Source: Paraprevotella clara YIT 11840 (GTDB lineage Bacteria > Bacteroidota > Bacteroidia > Bacteroidales > Bacteroidaceae). From it: a stretch of 64,000 bases of DNA. The DNA is taken from positions 1-64,000 of the forward strand of contig NZ_JH376591.1 in NCBI RefSeq assembly GCF_000233955.1, read 5' to 3'. Below, one piece after another: positions 9,001 to 18,138 of the stretch. Each line of letters starts with the position of its first letter. Position 1 is the first letter of the stretch. A program made the position numbers and the translations under genes. The notes under the pieces were generated by a model. It worked only from the letters and a program-made list of their open reading frames with translations, ran no database searches and was not told the DNA's origin.

Positions 9001-9819
9001 TTATTTAATAATAGCCGTTTGCGGATTACGTACTCCTTTGGCTTCCGTGAGGAAAGCTTTGGCGCTTCCGAAACGTAAGTACATGTCCAGGCGTACGGGC
9101 AAGTGGTTCTTGTCGTCGGTGATGTAGAATGTGACCACTTCTTTTTCCTTGCCGTCTTCGTACTCCACAAATGAGAATACGAGGCAGCGGTATTTGGTTT
9201 TACTTTCTTCCATTTTGAAATTCTTTTTCCCACGGTAGATGAGTGTTTGTTCTTCCACCTTACCACCGTCGGCCATAGGGAATTTGATTTTCTGTCCTAC
9301 TTTGTAGTCGGAGGCATCGAATGAGCGTGCCCGGAGCATCATGCTGAGCATGTCGTAGACGCATACGTTGCTTTTCTGGTCGTTCAGACGGATTTCGTCT
9401 TTGTGGGTTTTGAAGCGTTGCTTGATGTGATTCTTGCCGTCGGGGTAACTGTACCATGCTTCGTCTACTGTGTAGCGGTCGCCTTCTAATGCTCCTTTAC
9501 GGTAGTAAAAAGGAACCAGCTCGTCATTGACAATACTGACCAAGGTGTCGCGTAGTACAAAGAGTTTATCTGCCATTTTATTACCTTTTGTGATGAGATG
9601 GCAGCGATAAGCTTCTTGGTCTTGGTAGTTTGTGTTTTTAATGCTCATATTGGCTGTTCCGACAGTCACCCAAATGAATTTCCAGTTGAAATATAATTTG
9701 TATGAAAGGTCCTCTCCCGCAGAGAATGCGTTATTCTCTGCGGTGCATTGTGCGCTGGCCGGAAGTGCTATGATTCCCATCAAAGAGAATAGTAGCCATA
9801 GTATGGTTGTTTTTTTCAT
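9001..9819 (-). CDS. DUF3108 domain-containing exported protein
   Basis: A 272-residue protein with a signal peptide (residues 1-23, ending PASAQ). The mature part resembles the DUF3108 family: a beta-rich fold with FSAGEDLSYKLYFNWKF near the start and a C-terminal strand set around VVTFYITDDKNHLPVRLDMYL. The biochemical role is unknown; family members are periplasmic or outer-membrane associated. It is last in a run with the Ig-like lipoprotein (12-bp gap), which suggests a shared envelope function. Confidence 0.8.
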   Translation of the reverse strand: MKKTTILWLLFSLMGIIALPASAQCTAENNAFSAGEDLSYKLYFNWKFIWVTVGTANMSIKNTNYQDQEAYRCHLITKGNKMADKLFVLRDTLVSIVNDELVPFYYRKGALEGDRYTVDEAWYSYPDGKNHIKQRFKTHKDEIRLNDQKSNVCVYDMLSMMLRARSFDASDYKVGQKIKFPMADGGKVEEQTLIYRGKKNFKMEESKTKYRCLVFSFVEYEDGKEKEVVTFYITDDKNHLPVRLDMYLRFGSAKAFLTEAKGVRNPQTAIIK

Positions 9820-9831
9820 TGTTTCCTATTT

Positions 9832-11760
9832 TTATCTGTTTCGTTCTCTTTCAGCTTCACGTAGTTTGGCCGTTTTGTCTGCATCCGGTTTTTGTTTGGT
9901 GATGGCTTCCGGCTTCTGTTTATTCAATGGAATGCCTTTCACGTCCCAGTCTTGTTCTACTTCCCAACGGGCTCTTAGCGTCAAAGGCTTGGGGAAGTAG
10001 AAAACTTCTTCCGGCTGACGGTTTGCGGTATAGTCTCCGGTGGTCCATTTTCCGTCGTTGTTTCGGTCTATGAAAAGGCGCAGGTAGTATTCGCCCGGTT
10101 TCAGATAGAAGAAGTCTGCCCGGTTGTTTACGGCTTTGGCGCTTCGTACTACCTTGTCGCTGTTGTCCATGAGTTGTACGATAGCGGCAGTGTCTGGCAG
10201 GATAAGACGGATGAACAGCGAGCTGAATTCTTCTTCCGGAGTGACGGGGATTTCTTTTTTTATGGCTGTACTGACTTTTCCCAAAACACTCGTTACTGCG
10301 TTGCTGTCCGCCTCGAACTTGTATTTGTCTCCAGGGTGCCACTCTGCGTACAGCATATAGCTGCGCATGTCTCCTTCCACTGGAAGAAAGAGGTAAGGCT
10401 CTTCAAGCCATAAACTGTCTTTTTGTTTATAGAAATGCAGTGCGGTGGTGTCTATCCCGGCTATCGGCTCGGCAAATGTGAACTTGATGTTTTGTGTAGG
10501 GGCAATACCGCCCGTCGGCTGCATTTTGTAAGTGAGGTCTTCACGTAAGAACGGATTGGGTTTGGCAACATACTTTTCCTTTTGACGACGTTTGGCCTTC
10601 TTTTGCTGGTCTTCCCACTCCTCGATTTTCTTTTGTCGTTCTTTGACCTGTTGCGTACGGGTAACCTTGGGTATCAAATCAAGCGTATCCGTGCGGTAAG
10701 TTAATTGTCCCAAAGTATCGGTATCCAGATAGGTCAGGCTAAAAGTGAGTGTATCTTTATTGGAAACCAAAGTATCCGTAATCCAATAGGTCAATGTGTC
10801 ATTGTTTGAGGAACGTTCCAGTATCATATCTTCCGTGCCTTCGAAATTCAATCCTTTCAAAGTCGGCAGGGTGTCTGAAGGGCCGGTAAAATAGATGGTG
10901 AACATATCCGGAATGGGACGTTCTGTCTTTAAAAGATGTAAATCCTGATAGTCTTCCGTGAATCCCCGGAGAATGACATTGTCCGGATAGAAGTGGGTGT
11001 AAGGTATGGTCTTGATGGTGTCGATGTGCGTGCTATCTATCCAAACCGTGTCCTGACGCGTATCGGGAGCACATGTCGGTTCGATGATGACGGAATCGAA
11101 AGCAATCTTTTCGGCCTTTTGGCTGAAACGGAAATCTCCGTCCATATCCTGCAGACCGTAGATACGATATTTTCCCGGTGCGACGCCTTTGATGGTGAAT
11201 TGCCCGCGGCTGTTGGTGCGGGACACGCGAGTGAAAGATTGTGTCGTAAAAGCACTGTCGGATAAATCGGCATACAATCCCACCAACATGCCTTTGATAG
11301 GCTCAAGGTTTTCGGCTTCCAACAATGTACCGGAGACTTCCATCGTATCGATTTCCGTACCGGTGGAGAAAGCGTATGTAAAGTTACCCATGGGATTTCC
11401 CTCATTATTGTCTACGATGGCATCGGAGAAGTCTACCGTATAAGTCGTGTTTTCTTTAAGGCTGTCGTTCAGGGTGATGTGTATCCTCTTCCCCGAAGTC
11501 CTGATTTCCGGCATTTCTTTTTGGGGAGGAGAGACCACAACCTTTTCCGAAGCATTCTCAAGCACGATAAACTCGTCGAATGTGAGCGTCAGTTTCTTAT
11601 CCCGGTTGTTTACCGACATATTGGCCGGTTGGCACCTGACAACCTTGGGAGGGGTGAAGTCACGTGGGCCTCCGTCCGGGCTTCCGATGCTGGCGCAAGC
11701 GGCCAGAATGAGGATGCAGAGGAGAGCGATGAGGGGGTATGGTGTGAGTCTTTTTTGCAT
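9832..11760 (-). CDS. Ig-like domain lipoprotein
   Basis: A 642-residue lipoprotein. The signal peptide ends in lipobox LAAC, with the acylated Cys at about residue 22, followed by ASIGSPDGGPRD, a common start of this Bacteroidetes family. Residues about 37-135 form a bacterial Ig-like (Big_5-type) domain (LTLTFDEFIVLENASEKVVVSPP). A carboxypeptidase-regulatory-like beta domain follows (GQFTIKGVAPGKYRIYGLQD). A charged Lys/Arg/Gln-rich segment lies at about 360-395. It is probably a cell-surface or periplasmic structural protein with unknown partner. It lies between the GH3-family gene and the DUF3108 gene, gaps 20 and 12 bp. Confidence 0.82.
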   Translation of the reverse strand: MQKRLTPYPLIALLCILILAACASIGSPDGGPRDFTPPKVVRCQPANMSVNNRDKKLTLTFDEFIVLENASEKVVVSPPQKEMPEIRTSGKRIHITLNDSLKENTTYTVDFSDAIVDNNEGNPMGNFTYAFSTGTEIDTMEVSGTLLEAENLEPIKGMLVGLYADLSDSAFTTQSFTRVSRTNSRGQFTIKGVAPGKYRIYGLQDMDGDFRFSQKAEKIAFDSVIIEPTCAPDTRQDTVWIDSTHIDTIKTIPYTHFYPDNVILRGFTEDYQDLHLLKTERPIPDMFTIYFTGPSDTLPTLKGLNFEGTEDMILERSSNNDTLTYWITDTLVSNKDTLTFSLTYLDTDTLGQLTYRTDTLDLIPKVTRTQQVKERQKKIEEWEDQQKKAKRRQKEKYVAKPNPFLREDLTYKMQPTGGIAPTQNIKFTFAEPIAGIDTTALHFYKQKDSLWLEEPYLFLPVEGDMRSYMLYAEWHPGDKYKFEADSNAVTSVLGKVSTAIKKEIPVTPEEEFSSLFIRLILPDTAAIVQLMDNSDKVVRSAKAVNNRADFFYLKPGEYYLRLFIDRNNDGKWTTGDYTANRQPEEVFYFPKPLTLRARWEVEQDWDVKGIPLNKQKPEAITKQKPDADKTAKLREAERERNR

Positions 11761-11780
11761 ATTACGCTTCTTTTGAGTTT

Positions 11781-13310
11781 TTAAAAATCTTCCAGTTTTG
11801 CGGAATCATTCATGGATAACATTTCGTCGATGTATGTGCGTGTATTGCTCAGGCGCGGAATCTTATGCTGTCCTCCCAATTTGCCTTTGGATTTCAGCCA
11901 GTCATCGAAGAGATGCTTACGCGCCGGGATAATTTCCAGATGCTGTAGCGTGATGTCCTTGTAACGTTTGGCCTCATAGTCGGAGTTGATTTCTTGTAAT
12001 TTCAAATCCAGAATGTGTGCAAAGTCAGTGAGCGATTCCGGTTCTTTCGCAAATTCTATCAGCCATTGGTGTCGGCATTTACCGTGGGCATCCATATAAA
12101 CGGGGGCTGCCGTATATTCCCGTATTTGCGCACTGGTGGCTTCGCAAGCAGCTTTCAATCCATTTTCGGCATTGTCTACGATCAGTTCTTCACCGAAAGC
12201 GTTGATAAAGAATTTTGTACGTCCGGTGATGATGAACTTATAAGGGTTCTTCTGCGTGAATTTCACGGTATCGCCAATCATGTACCTCCATAGACCGGCC
12301 GAAGTGCTGATGACCACGGCATAGTTCTTGCCGGTTTCAACTCCCCATAACGGTACAACGTTCGGAGTTTCGCGGTCGATTTCGTCCATCGGGATGAACT
12401 CATAGAAGATACCGTAATCAATCATCAAGAGCATGGCACGGTCCTGTAAATCCGTTTGCAGTCCGAAGAATCCCTCGCTGGCATTGTAGGTTTCCATGTA
12501 GTGCATGCCGGGTTGCGTGATGAGTTGCCGGTATTGTTCACGGTAAGGCGTGAAAGATACACCTCCATGAAAGAATACTTCAATGCCCGGCCATACGTCC
12601 TCCAGATGGGTTTTGCCGGAAATGTCCATGACGCGAGTCAATACGGACAACATCCACGACGGAACACCACTCAGGTTCGTTACGTTTTCTCTGATGGCAG
12701 CCCGGGCTATCTTTTCACGTTTCTCTTCGAAGTCTCCTAATAATGCGATTTCTTTGGAGGGAATACGGAAATGGTTGACAAACGGACTGACGTTTTCGAT
12801 TAATATGGCACTTAGGTCTCCCACCAGGCTATGGGGGAGATTGTAATTGGGCGAATGGCTGCCTCCAAGTATTAATGCCTTGCCGTCGAACATCCTGCTC
12901 CGGGGATTCTGGCCCAGGTATAAGGCTACGGCATCCGTTCCGCCACGGTAATGTGTATCTTGCAGGCATTCTTTACTGACCGGAATAAATTTACTTTTGT
13001 CATTGGTCGTTCCGGATGATTTGGCATACCACCGAACCTTTCCGCTCCATAACACATCTTTTTCTCCCCGTCGCATACGGTCGATGTAGCCTTTGAGTTC
13101 TTCGTAAGTGTTTATCGGAGAGGTTTTCGTAAATGAGTTGTAGTCATTGACTTGTGCAAATCCATGTGTCTGTCCCCATTCCGTATGAATAGTTTGACGG
13201 ATAAGTTTTTGAAGAACTTTTGATTGCAGTTCTTCCGTTTGGTTTTCATATTTGGATATGCTTTTTCGTCTGCCTGAAAGAAAGCAGTTGACTAACTTCG
13301 TCTTATTCAT
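11781..13310 (-). CDS. GH3 auxin-responsive-promoter-family acyl-adenylating enzyme
   Basis: A 509-residue member of the GH3 family of ANL-type ligases, which in plants couple acyl acids to amino acids. The adenylation motif YAKSSGTTNDKSKFIPVS (about residue 92 onward) is intact, as are HYMETYNASEGFFG and the hinge segment ITGRTKFFINAFGEEL. The bacterial substrate is unknown. It is transcribed with the lipoprotein and DUF3108 genes from a likely promoter at 13345-13376. Confidence 0.88.
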   Translation of the reverse strand: MNKTKLVNCFLSGRRKSISKYENQTEELQSKVLQKLIRQTIHTEWGQTHGFAQVNDYNSFTKTSPINTYEELKGYIDRMRRGEKDVLWSGKVRWYAKSSGTTNDKSKFIPVSKECLQDTHYRGGTDAVALYLGQNPRSRMFDGKALILGGSHSPNYNLPHSLVGDLSAILIENVSPFVNHFRIPSKEIALLGDFEEKREKIARAAIRENVTNLSGVPSWMLSVLTRVMDISGKTHLEDVWPGIEVFFHGGVSFTPYREQYRQLITQPGMHYMETYNASEGFFGLQTDLQDRAMLLMIDYGIFYEFIPMDEIDRETPNVVPLWGVETGKNYAVVISTSAGLWRYMIGDTVKFTQKNPYKFIITGRTKFFINAFGEELIVDNAENGLKAACEATSAQIREYTAAPVYMDAHGKCRHQWLIEFAKEPESLTDFAHILDLKLQEINSDYEAKRYKDITLQHLEIIPARKHLFDDWLKSKGKLGGQHKIPRLSNTRTYIDEMLSMNDSAKLEDF

Positions 13311-13344
13311 GTCGTATTTCCGCAGGAATCATTTTATTCTTCTG

Positions 13345-13376
13345 CAAAAATAATTTAAAGTTATCAGAATAACGAA
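13345..13376 (-). promoter_or_regulatory. Promoter of the GH3-family gene
   Basis: On the minus strand TTCG, 20 bp, TATTTTTG: a good Bacteroides-type promoter about 35 bp before the start at 13310. Confidence 0.6.
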
Positions 13377-13435
13377 CTTTATACAGATTTTAATGGACTG
13401 TGTGTCGCTATCTATGTCCTTATGTTCAGCCTGCA

Positions 13436-14329
13436 TTATCTTCGGCCAACCATACTGAACTCGGGGGATTCCGTGACAGAGACCTGAAGCTTCGGGGAAG
13501 CAACTACCGTTATGGTCTGCTGTTCGTTGTCTTGTATGCTCATTTCGGATAAAGCCTCTTTTTGTCTTTTGTTGGACAGGATTCTTTCGACCAGTTTGGG
13601 GGATTTCCTCAATAGTGCCAGCGTGTCTTTTGCAGCCAATTGCTGGCTCTCTTTTTTAGAATAGCCTCTTCCTTTGCAGCATGTTACTCCTTCGATTGTG
13701 ATTTGGGTGGTAAAGACGGGCGTACTGCTTCCTTCCCGTGCCTGGTCTATCAGGTCGAAGGTGATTTCAACTCGCCTCTTTTGTCCCCATTCGATCAATT
13801 TGCTTTTGAAATTGACTTCTTTATAGGCCAGTTTGTCGATATTGATTAACTGGGTCATGATACGTTTGCCAATAAAACGCATGCAATAGGAATATCCCCG
13901 ATCCAAATAAATCGCACCGACCATGGCCTCAAAAGCATTGCCGCACATATAACTGTTGTGAGTGGAAGAATGTGTGGATGAAATGATAAGTTTATCCAAA
14001 CCGATCTCCACAGCCAATCTGTTCAATGTTTCACGTTGTACGATTTTACTGCGGGTGTTAGTGAGAAAACCTTCACGTTTACCTTTGAAGTGGCGGAAGA
14101 CAATGTCCCCCACGACGGCGTCCAAAATGGCGTCGCCCAAAAATTCCAGCCGTTCGTTATTAATCCAACTTCCTTGCTTTTTTATGGATGAGGACTTATG
14201 ATGCAAAGCCTGTTCGTAATATTGGATATGGTGCGGGTAGAATCCTAATATCTTATAAAAAGAAGAATAAAGCTCCTTATCTTTTCTGAAAGGGAGCTTT
14301 ATTCTTTCTATGATATCTTTGGGATACAC
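13436..14329 (-). CDS. rnc: Ribonuclease III
   Basis: Double-strand-specific endoribonuclease acting in rRNA and mRNA processing. The signature NERLEFLGDAILDAVVGD (about residues 57-74) carries the catalytic acidic residues; the second acidic site is in GNAFEAMVGAIYLDRG. A C-terminal double-stranded RNA-binding domain (about 180-250) includes GYSKKESQQLAAKDTL. It is longer (297 residues) than E. coli Rnc because of a low-complexity C-terminal tail. It follows fabF with a 3-bp gap, completing the conserved acpP-fabF-rnc operon. Confidence 0.96.
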   Translation of the reverse strand: MYPKDIIERIKLPFRKDKELYSSFYKILGFYPHHIQYYEQALHHKSSSIKKQGSWINNERLEFLGDAILDAVVGDIVFRHFKGKREGFLTNTRSKIVQRETLNRLAVEIGLDKLIISSTHSSTHNSYMCGNAFEAMVGAIYLDRGYSYCMRFIGKRIMTQLINIDKLAYKEVNFKSKLIEWGQKRRVEITFDLIDQAREGSSTPVFTTQITIEGVTCCKGRGYSKKESQQLAAKDTLALLRKSPKLVERILSNKRQKEALSEMSIQDNEQQTITVVASPKLQVSVTESPEFSMVGRR

Positions 14330-14332
14330 AAC

Positions 14333-15598
14333 TTATTCAGCGTATTTCTTAAAGATTACACATGCATTGTGCCCACCAAAACCGAAAGTGTTGCTTAGAG
14401 CGGCACGTACGGTACGTTTCTGAGCAGTGTTAAAGGTGAAGTTCAGATTATAGTCGATTTCTTCATCTTTGTCATCTTCCTCATGGTTGATAGTGGGAGG
14501 TATGATATCTTCTTTTACTGCCATCACACTGGCCATTGCTTCTACAGCACCGGCAGCACCGAGCAGATGTCCCGTCATAGACTTAGTGGAACTGATATTC
14601 AATTCGTAAGCGTGTGAGCCGAAAACATCTTTGATAGCTTTGGCTTCCGAAATGTCTCCGACATGGGTTGAAGTACCGTGTACATTGATATAATCAATAT
14701 CTTCCGGTTTCATTTCTGCGTCTTCGAGAGCTCTTTCCATAACCAGTTTGGCCCCTAAACCTTCCGGGTGGGAAGCCGTAATGTGGTGGGCATCGGCAGA
14801 CATGCCTGCACCGGCCATTTCAGCGTAAATTTTAGCTCCACGTGCTTTGGCGTGTTCCAATTCTTCCAAAATCAGACATCCGGCACCCTCGCCCATAACG
14901 AAACCGTCGCGACTTGCGCTGAATGGGCGAGAAGCATGTTCAGGGTCGTCATTCCGGGTAGAAAGGGCTTTCATGGCATTAAAACCACCTACACCAGCCG
15001 GCCATATAGCTGCTTCCGCGCCGCCGCTGAGGATCATGTCAGCCTTGCCCAAACGGATAAGGTTGAATGCGTCAGCCAAAGCGTTGGTAGAAGATGCGCA
15101 TGCCGAAGTGGTCGTGTAGTTCGGCCCATGGAAACCATACATAATAGAAATATGACCGCTTGCAATGTCTGCAATCATTTTCGGGATGAAGAAAGGATTG
15201 TATTTTGGTCCCAATTCTTTTCCTGTGAGTGCATACGCCCCGGCTTCTTCTTCAAAAGTGTGTATTCCACCGATTCCCACTCCGAAGACTACACCTATAC
15301 GGTCTTTGTTCACAGCTTCCAAATCCATGCCGGAATCGTCTACGGCCATTTTGGCTGCAGCCAAGGCATATTGGGTGTACAAGTCCATTCTGCGTGCTTC
15401 TTTGCGGTCAATGTAGTTGCCTACATTGAAATCTTTCACCTCGCAAGCAAATTGAGTCTTGAACAAGGAAGCATCGAAATGTGTAATAGGTCCGGCACCA
15501 CTTACTCCCTCAATCAAATTCTTCCAAGTTTCCTCGGTCGTATTTCCCAATGGAGTAACGGCACCCATACCTGTTACCACAACTCTTTTTAATTCCAT
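14333..15598 (-). CDS. fabF: 3-oxoacyl-ACP synthase II
   Basis: Condensing enzyme elongating acyl-ACP with malonyl-ACP in fatty-acid synthesis. Of 421 residues, the usual length. The active-site Cys is in TTSACASSTNAL, and the two catalytic histidines are in NVHGTSTHVGD and KSMTGHLLGAAG. The C-terminal SNTFGFGGHNACVIF is typical. It lies 21 bp downstream of acpP and 3 bp upstream of rnc. Confidence 0.98.
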   Translation of the reverse strand: MELKRVVVTGMGAVTPLGNTTEETWKNLIEGVSGAGPITHFDASLFKTQFACEVKDFNVGNYIDRKEARRMDLYTQYALAAAKMAVDDSGMDLEAVNKDRIGVVFGVGIGGIHTFEEEAGAYALTGKELGPKYNPFFIPKMIADIASGHISIMYGFHGPNYTTTSACASSTNALADAFNLIRLGKADMILSGGAEAAIWPAGVGGFNAMKALSTRNDDPEHASRPFSASRDGFVMGEGAGCLILEELEHAKARGAKIYAEMAGAGMSADAHHITASHPEGLGAKLVMERALEDAEMKPEDIDYINVHGTSTHVGDISEAKAIKDVFGSHAYELNISSTKSMTGHLLGAAGAVEAMASVMAVKEDIIPPTINHEEDDKDEEIDYNLNFTFNTAQKRTVRAALSNTFGFGGHNACVIFKKYAE

Positions 15599-15619
15599 TA
15601 TCTTCGTTTAGAGAAAATA

Positions 15620-15856
15620 TTATTTTGCGTTAGCTTCGATATAGCTAATAGCGTCACCTACAGTCGTGATCTTCTCAGCTTGATCATCGGGAATATTGAT
15701 ACCGAATTCCTTTTCAAATTCCATGATCAATTCTACTGTATCCAATGAATCAGCACCTAAATCGTTTGTGAAACTTGCTGTGGCTACTACTTCTGCTTCG
15801 TCAACACCCAACTTATCAACGATGATAGCTTTTACTTTTGATTCAATTTCAGACAT
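15620..15856 (-). CDS. acpP: Acyl carrier protein
   Basis: A 78-residue acidic carrier of acyl chains. The phosphopantetheine Ser is in the motif [16 protein letters not shown] place the start at 15856 ([11 protein letters not shown]), the normal ACP N-terminus; the open frame extends 38 codons further but that part has no ACP character. It is first gene of acpP-fabF-rnc. Confidence 0.97.
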   Translation of the reverse strand: MSEIESKVKAIIVDKLGVDEAEVVATASFTNDLGADSLDTVELIMEFEKEFGINIPDDQAEKITTVGDAISYIEANAK

Positions 15857-15967
15857 AATTGTAATTTTTTGATTATTATTAATGTAATTCTGTAAATCCA
15901 AGTGCAAAGGAACTTTTTTTTTCCCACTTATGCAAGCAATTAAGTAAATAAATTGCTCTTTTTTGCA

Positions 15968-15975
15968 CAAAAGTA
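15968..15975 (-). promoter_or_regulatory. Putative acpP promoter (-7 box)
   Basis: TACTTTTG on the minus strand followed by TGC, about 110 bp before the ACP start. This leaves a long AT-rich leader. No clear -33 element. Confidence 0.45.
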
Positions 15976-16011
15976 TATGTAATGTGCAGTATTTATACTC
16001 TTTTACGAGAC

Positions 16012-17058
16012 CTATTCTATGAATTCTCTTCTTAATGGGTAGTTACCTCTCAATTCTTCAAACATGGTGGGATGGGACTTGAGTTTCAAACTATCCGCGT
16101 GTGGATTATATAAAACTAATGCCCGTTCTGTTTCCGTGAGATTGGGGGCCGGTAGCTCTTCCTCAGGAAGTTGAGGAACACGAATTTGGAAAGTGACCGG
16201 AAGGTGGAAATGGTTACACAATGCTGTGAGTGCCATACGGGTGGCATTGGCTTTTCCGTCGGCGGAGTAACCTGCGATATGCGGGGTTCCTATATATATA
16301 AGGTTGAGAAGTTCTTGATTGATATTCGGTTCATTTTCCCAAGTATCGATAATAGCATCTCGGATAATACCATCTTTTAAGGCTTGAAGTACATCCGTAT
16401 TATCCACGACAGCCCCCCGGCTTGTATTGATAATGATGGGTTGCTTTTTCAATGCGTTGAAGAATGTTTTGTTCGCTAAATGGAAAGTCGGATAGGGACC
16501 TTTTGTGATTAATGGAGTATGAAACGAGATGATGTCGCACTTCTCCTGTAGCTCTTCCATTTTCAGAAAAAACTCATGAGGCTTTCCTGCTTTACGCAAG
16601 GCTTCTTTTTGTGGTGGGTCATTGAGGAGGATTTGTACCCCCAAAGGGCGTATAGCTTCGATAACGGCATGGCCCACATGTCCTACTCCTACTAATCCGA
16701 CCGTAGTCTTCGATAGGTCGTATCCTTTTTCTTTTTCCAAGAGCAAAAGGCATGAATGGATATATTGCCCTACGGAGTTGGCATTGCAACCGGGACAGTT
16801 GGTCCATGTGATATGAGTGCGTTTCAGGTATTCAATGTCAAGGTGATCATATCCGATAGTAGCGGTAGCGATGAAAGAAACTTTACTCCTTTTCAGAAGG
16901 GCTTCGTCGCAACGAGTGCGGGTTCTGATAATCAGGGCATCGGCATCATGTATGTCGTCGGGGCTGATGGCTATTCCGGGTTTGTAAATCACATCGGTGG
17001 AGATTTGGGAGATAGCCTCTCGGATAAATGGGATTTTGTCGTCAACAACTATTTTCAT
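16012..17058 (-). CDS. pdxB: 4-phosphoerythronate dehydrogenase
   Basis: NAD-dependent D-2-hydroxyacid dehydrogenase of the DXP-dependent pyridoxal-phosphate pathway. At 348 residues it is somewhat shorter than E. coli PdxB. The Rossmann motif [16 protein letters not shown] is at about 115-130, with catalytic-region segments [11 protein letters not shown] and [13 protein letters not shown]. The early [13 protein letters not shown] is typical of PdxB. It is divergent from the acyltransferase gene at 17184. A TAACTTTG box (complement of 17063-17070) lies directly before the start and would give an almost leaderless transcript. Confidence 0.92.
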   Translation of the reverse strand: MKIVVDDKIPFIREAISQISTDVIYKPGIAISPDDIHDADALIIRTRTRCDEALLKRSKVSFIATATIGYDHLDIEYLKRTHITWTNCPGCNANSVGQYIHSCLLLLEKEKGYDLSKTTVGLVGVGHVGHAVIEAIRPLGVQILLNDPPQKEALRKAGKPHEFFLKMEELQEKCDIISFHTPLITKGPYPTFHLANKTFFNALKKQPIIINTSRGAVVDNTDVLQALKDGIIRDAIIDTWENEPNINQELLNLIYIGTPHIAGYSADGKANATRMALTALCNHFHLPVTFQIRVPQLPEEELPAPNLTETERALVLYNPHADSLKLKSHPTMFEELRGNYPLRREFIE

Positions 17059-17092
17059 GATGCAAAGTTAATGAGTTTTTATTATAGAATTA

Positions 17093-17123
17093 TTGCCGAT
17101 TCAAAAAAGTTTGTTTAGCTTTG
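17093..17123 (+). promoter_or_regulatory. Promoter of the acyltransferase-glf operon
   Basis: TTGC at 17093-17096 and TAGCTTTG at 17116-17123 with 19-bp spacing, about 60 bp before the start at 17184. A fixed promoter with no flanking inverted repeats. Confidence 0.6.
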
Positions 17124-17183
17124 CAATATTCTTTAAATAGAGGCACTTTTTTATTGTGTCATTAAAGTCGATACGGAATTTGT

Positions 17184-18122
17184 ATGGAGAAACAAGACAA
17201 ATGGACCAACTTGATGTATTACGTAGTGTTTGGCTTGAGCCATTTGCTATCCTTGCTTCCTTTTTGCATTTTATATTTTCTGTCAGATGGTCTGTATTTG
17301 TTAATGTATTATTGTATCAAATATCGGCGTGATGTAGTAAGAGATAACTTATTGAAATCTTTTCCGGAAAAGTCATTGGATGAGCTCATCCGGATAGAAA
17401 AGAAATTTTATCACTTTTTTTGCGATTATTTTGTAGAAACTTTGAAGCTGACTTCCATCTCGAAAAAGGAAATGAGGAAGCGGATGGTATTTCGTGGAGT
17501 GGAGCAGGTGGAACAGGCCGTGCACGAAGAGGGACATAATTTCATATTCCTTTATCTTGGGCATTATTGTAATTGGGAGTGGATAGCATCGTTACCCTAT
17601 ACCATATCTCCTTCTATTCATTGTGCGCAGATTTACCATCCTTTGTATAATAAGGCCGTGGATAGATTCTTTTTGAAGTTGAGAAACCAGTTTGGTGGGG
17701 AATGTATTCCGATGAAAAATACATTGAGGCGTGTGATTGAACTGAAACGGGAAAAGCGTCCTACCATGATTGGCTTTATATCCGATCAACTTCCCAAGTG
17801 GAATAGCATGCATTTCTTTGTTCCGTTCCTGCACCGTGAAACCGCTGTTTTTACCGGAGCGGAGCAGATAGGGCGGCAGGTAAAAGCGGTCTATTTTTTT
17901 GCCGATATCATTCGTCCCCGCAGAGGTTATTATGAGTGTACGTTCAGACGGATGGAGATACCGGAGGTAAATCGTACGGAATATGATATGACAGCTATGT
18001 TCATGGAACAATTGGAGCAAATGATCAGGAAAGCTCCGCAATATTGGCTGTGGACGCATAAAAGATGGAAGCGTACCAAGGAAGAATGGCTGAGACGCCA
18101 GCAAGATTCGACAATAAAATGA
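17184..18122 (+). CDS. LpxL/HtrB-type lipid A acyltransferase
   Basis: A 312-residue lysophospholipid acyltransferase-superfamily protein of the lipid A late-acyltransferase type, expected at the inner membrane. A hydrophobic N-terminal helix (about 12-45) precedes the catalytic H-x4-E motif GHYCNWEW (about residues 130-137; GHxGNWE is usual). GFISDQLPKWN and FFVPFLHRETAVFTG are further family segments. It is the first gene of an operon with glf and three glycan genes, linking this operon to lipid-A-anchored glycan. Confidence 0.9.
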   Translation: MEKQDKWTNLMYYVVFGLSHLLSLLPFCILYFLSDGLYLLMYYCIKYRRDVVRDNLLKSFPEKSLDELIRIEKKFYHFFCDYFVETLKLTSISKKEMRKRMVFRGVEQVEQAVHEEGHNFIFLYLGHYCNWEWIASLPYTISPSIHCAQIYHPLYNKAVDRFFLKLRNQFGGECIPMKNTLRRVIELKREKRPTMIGFISDQLPKWNSMHFFVPFLHRETAVFTGAEQIGRQVKAVYFFADIIRPRRGYYECTFRRMEIPEVNRTEYDMTAMFMEQLEQMIRKAPQYWLWTHKRWKRTKEEWLRRQQDSTIK

Positions 18123-18138
18123 TTAAATATGACCATAC

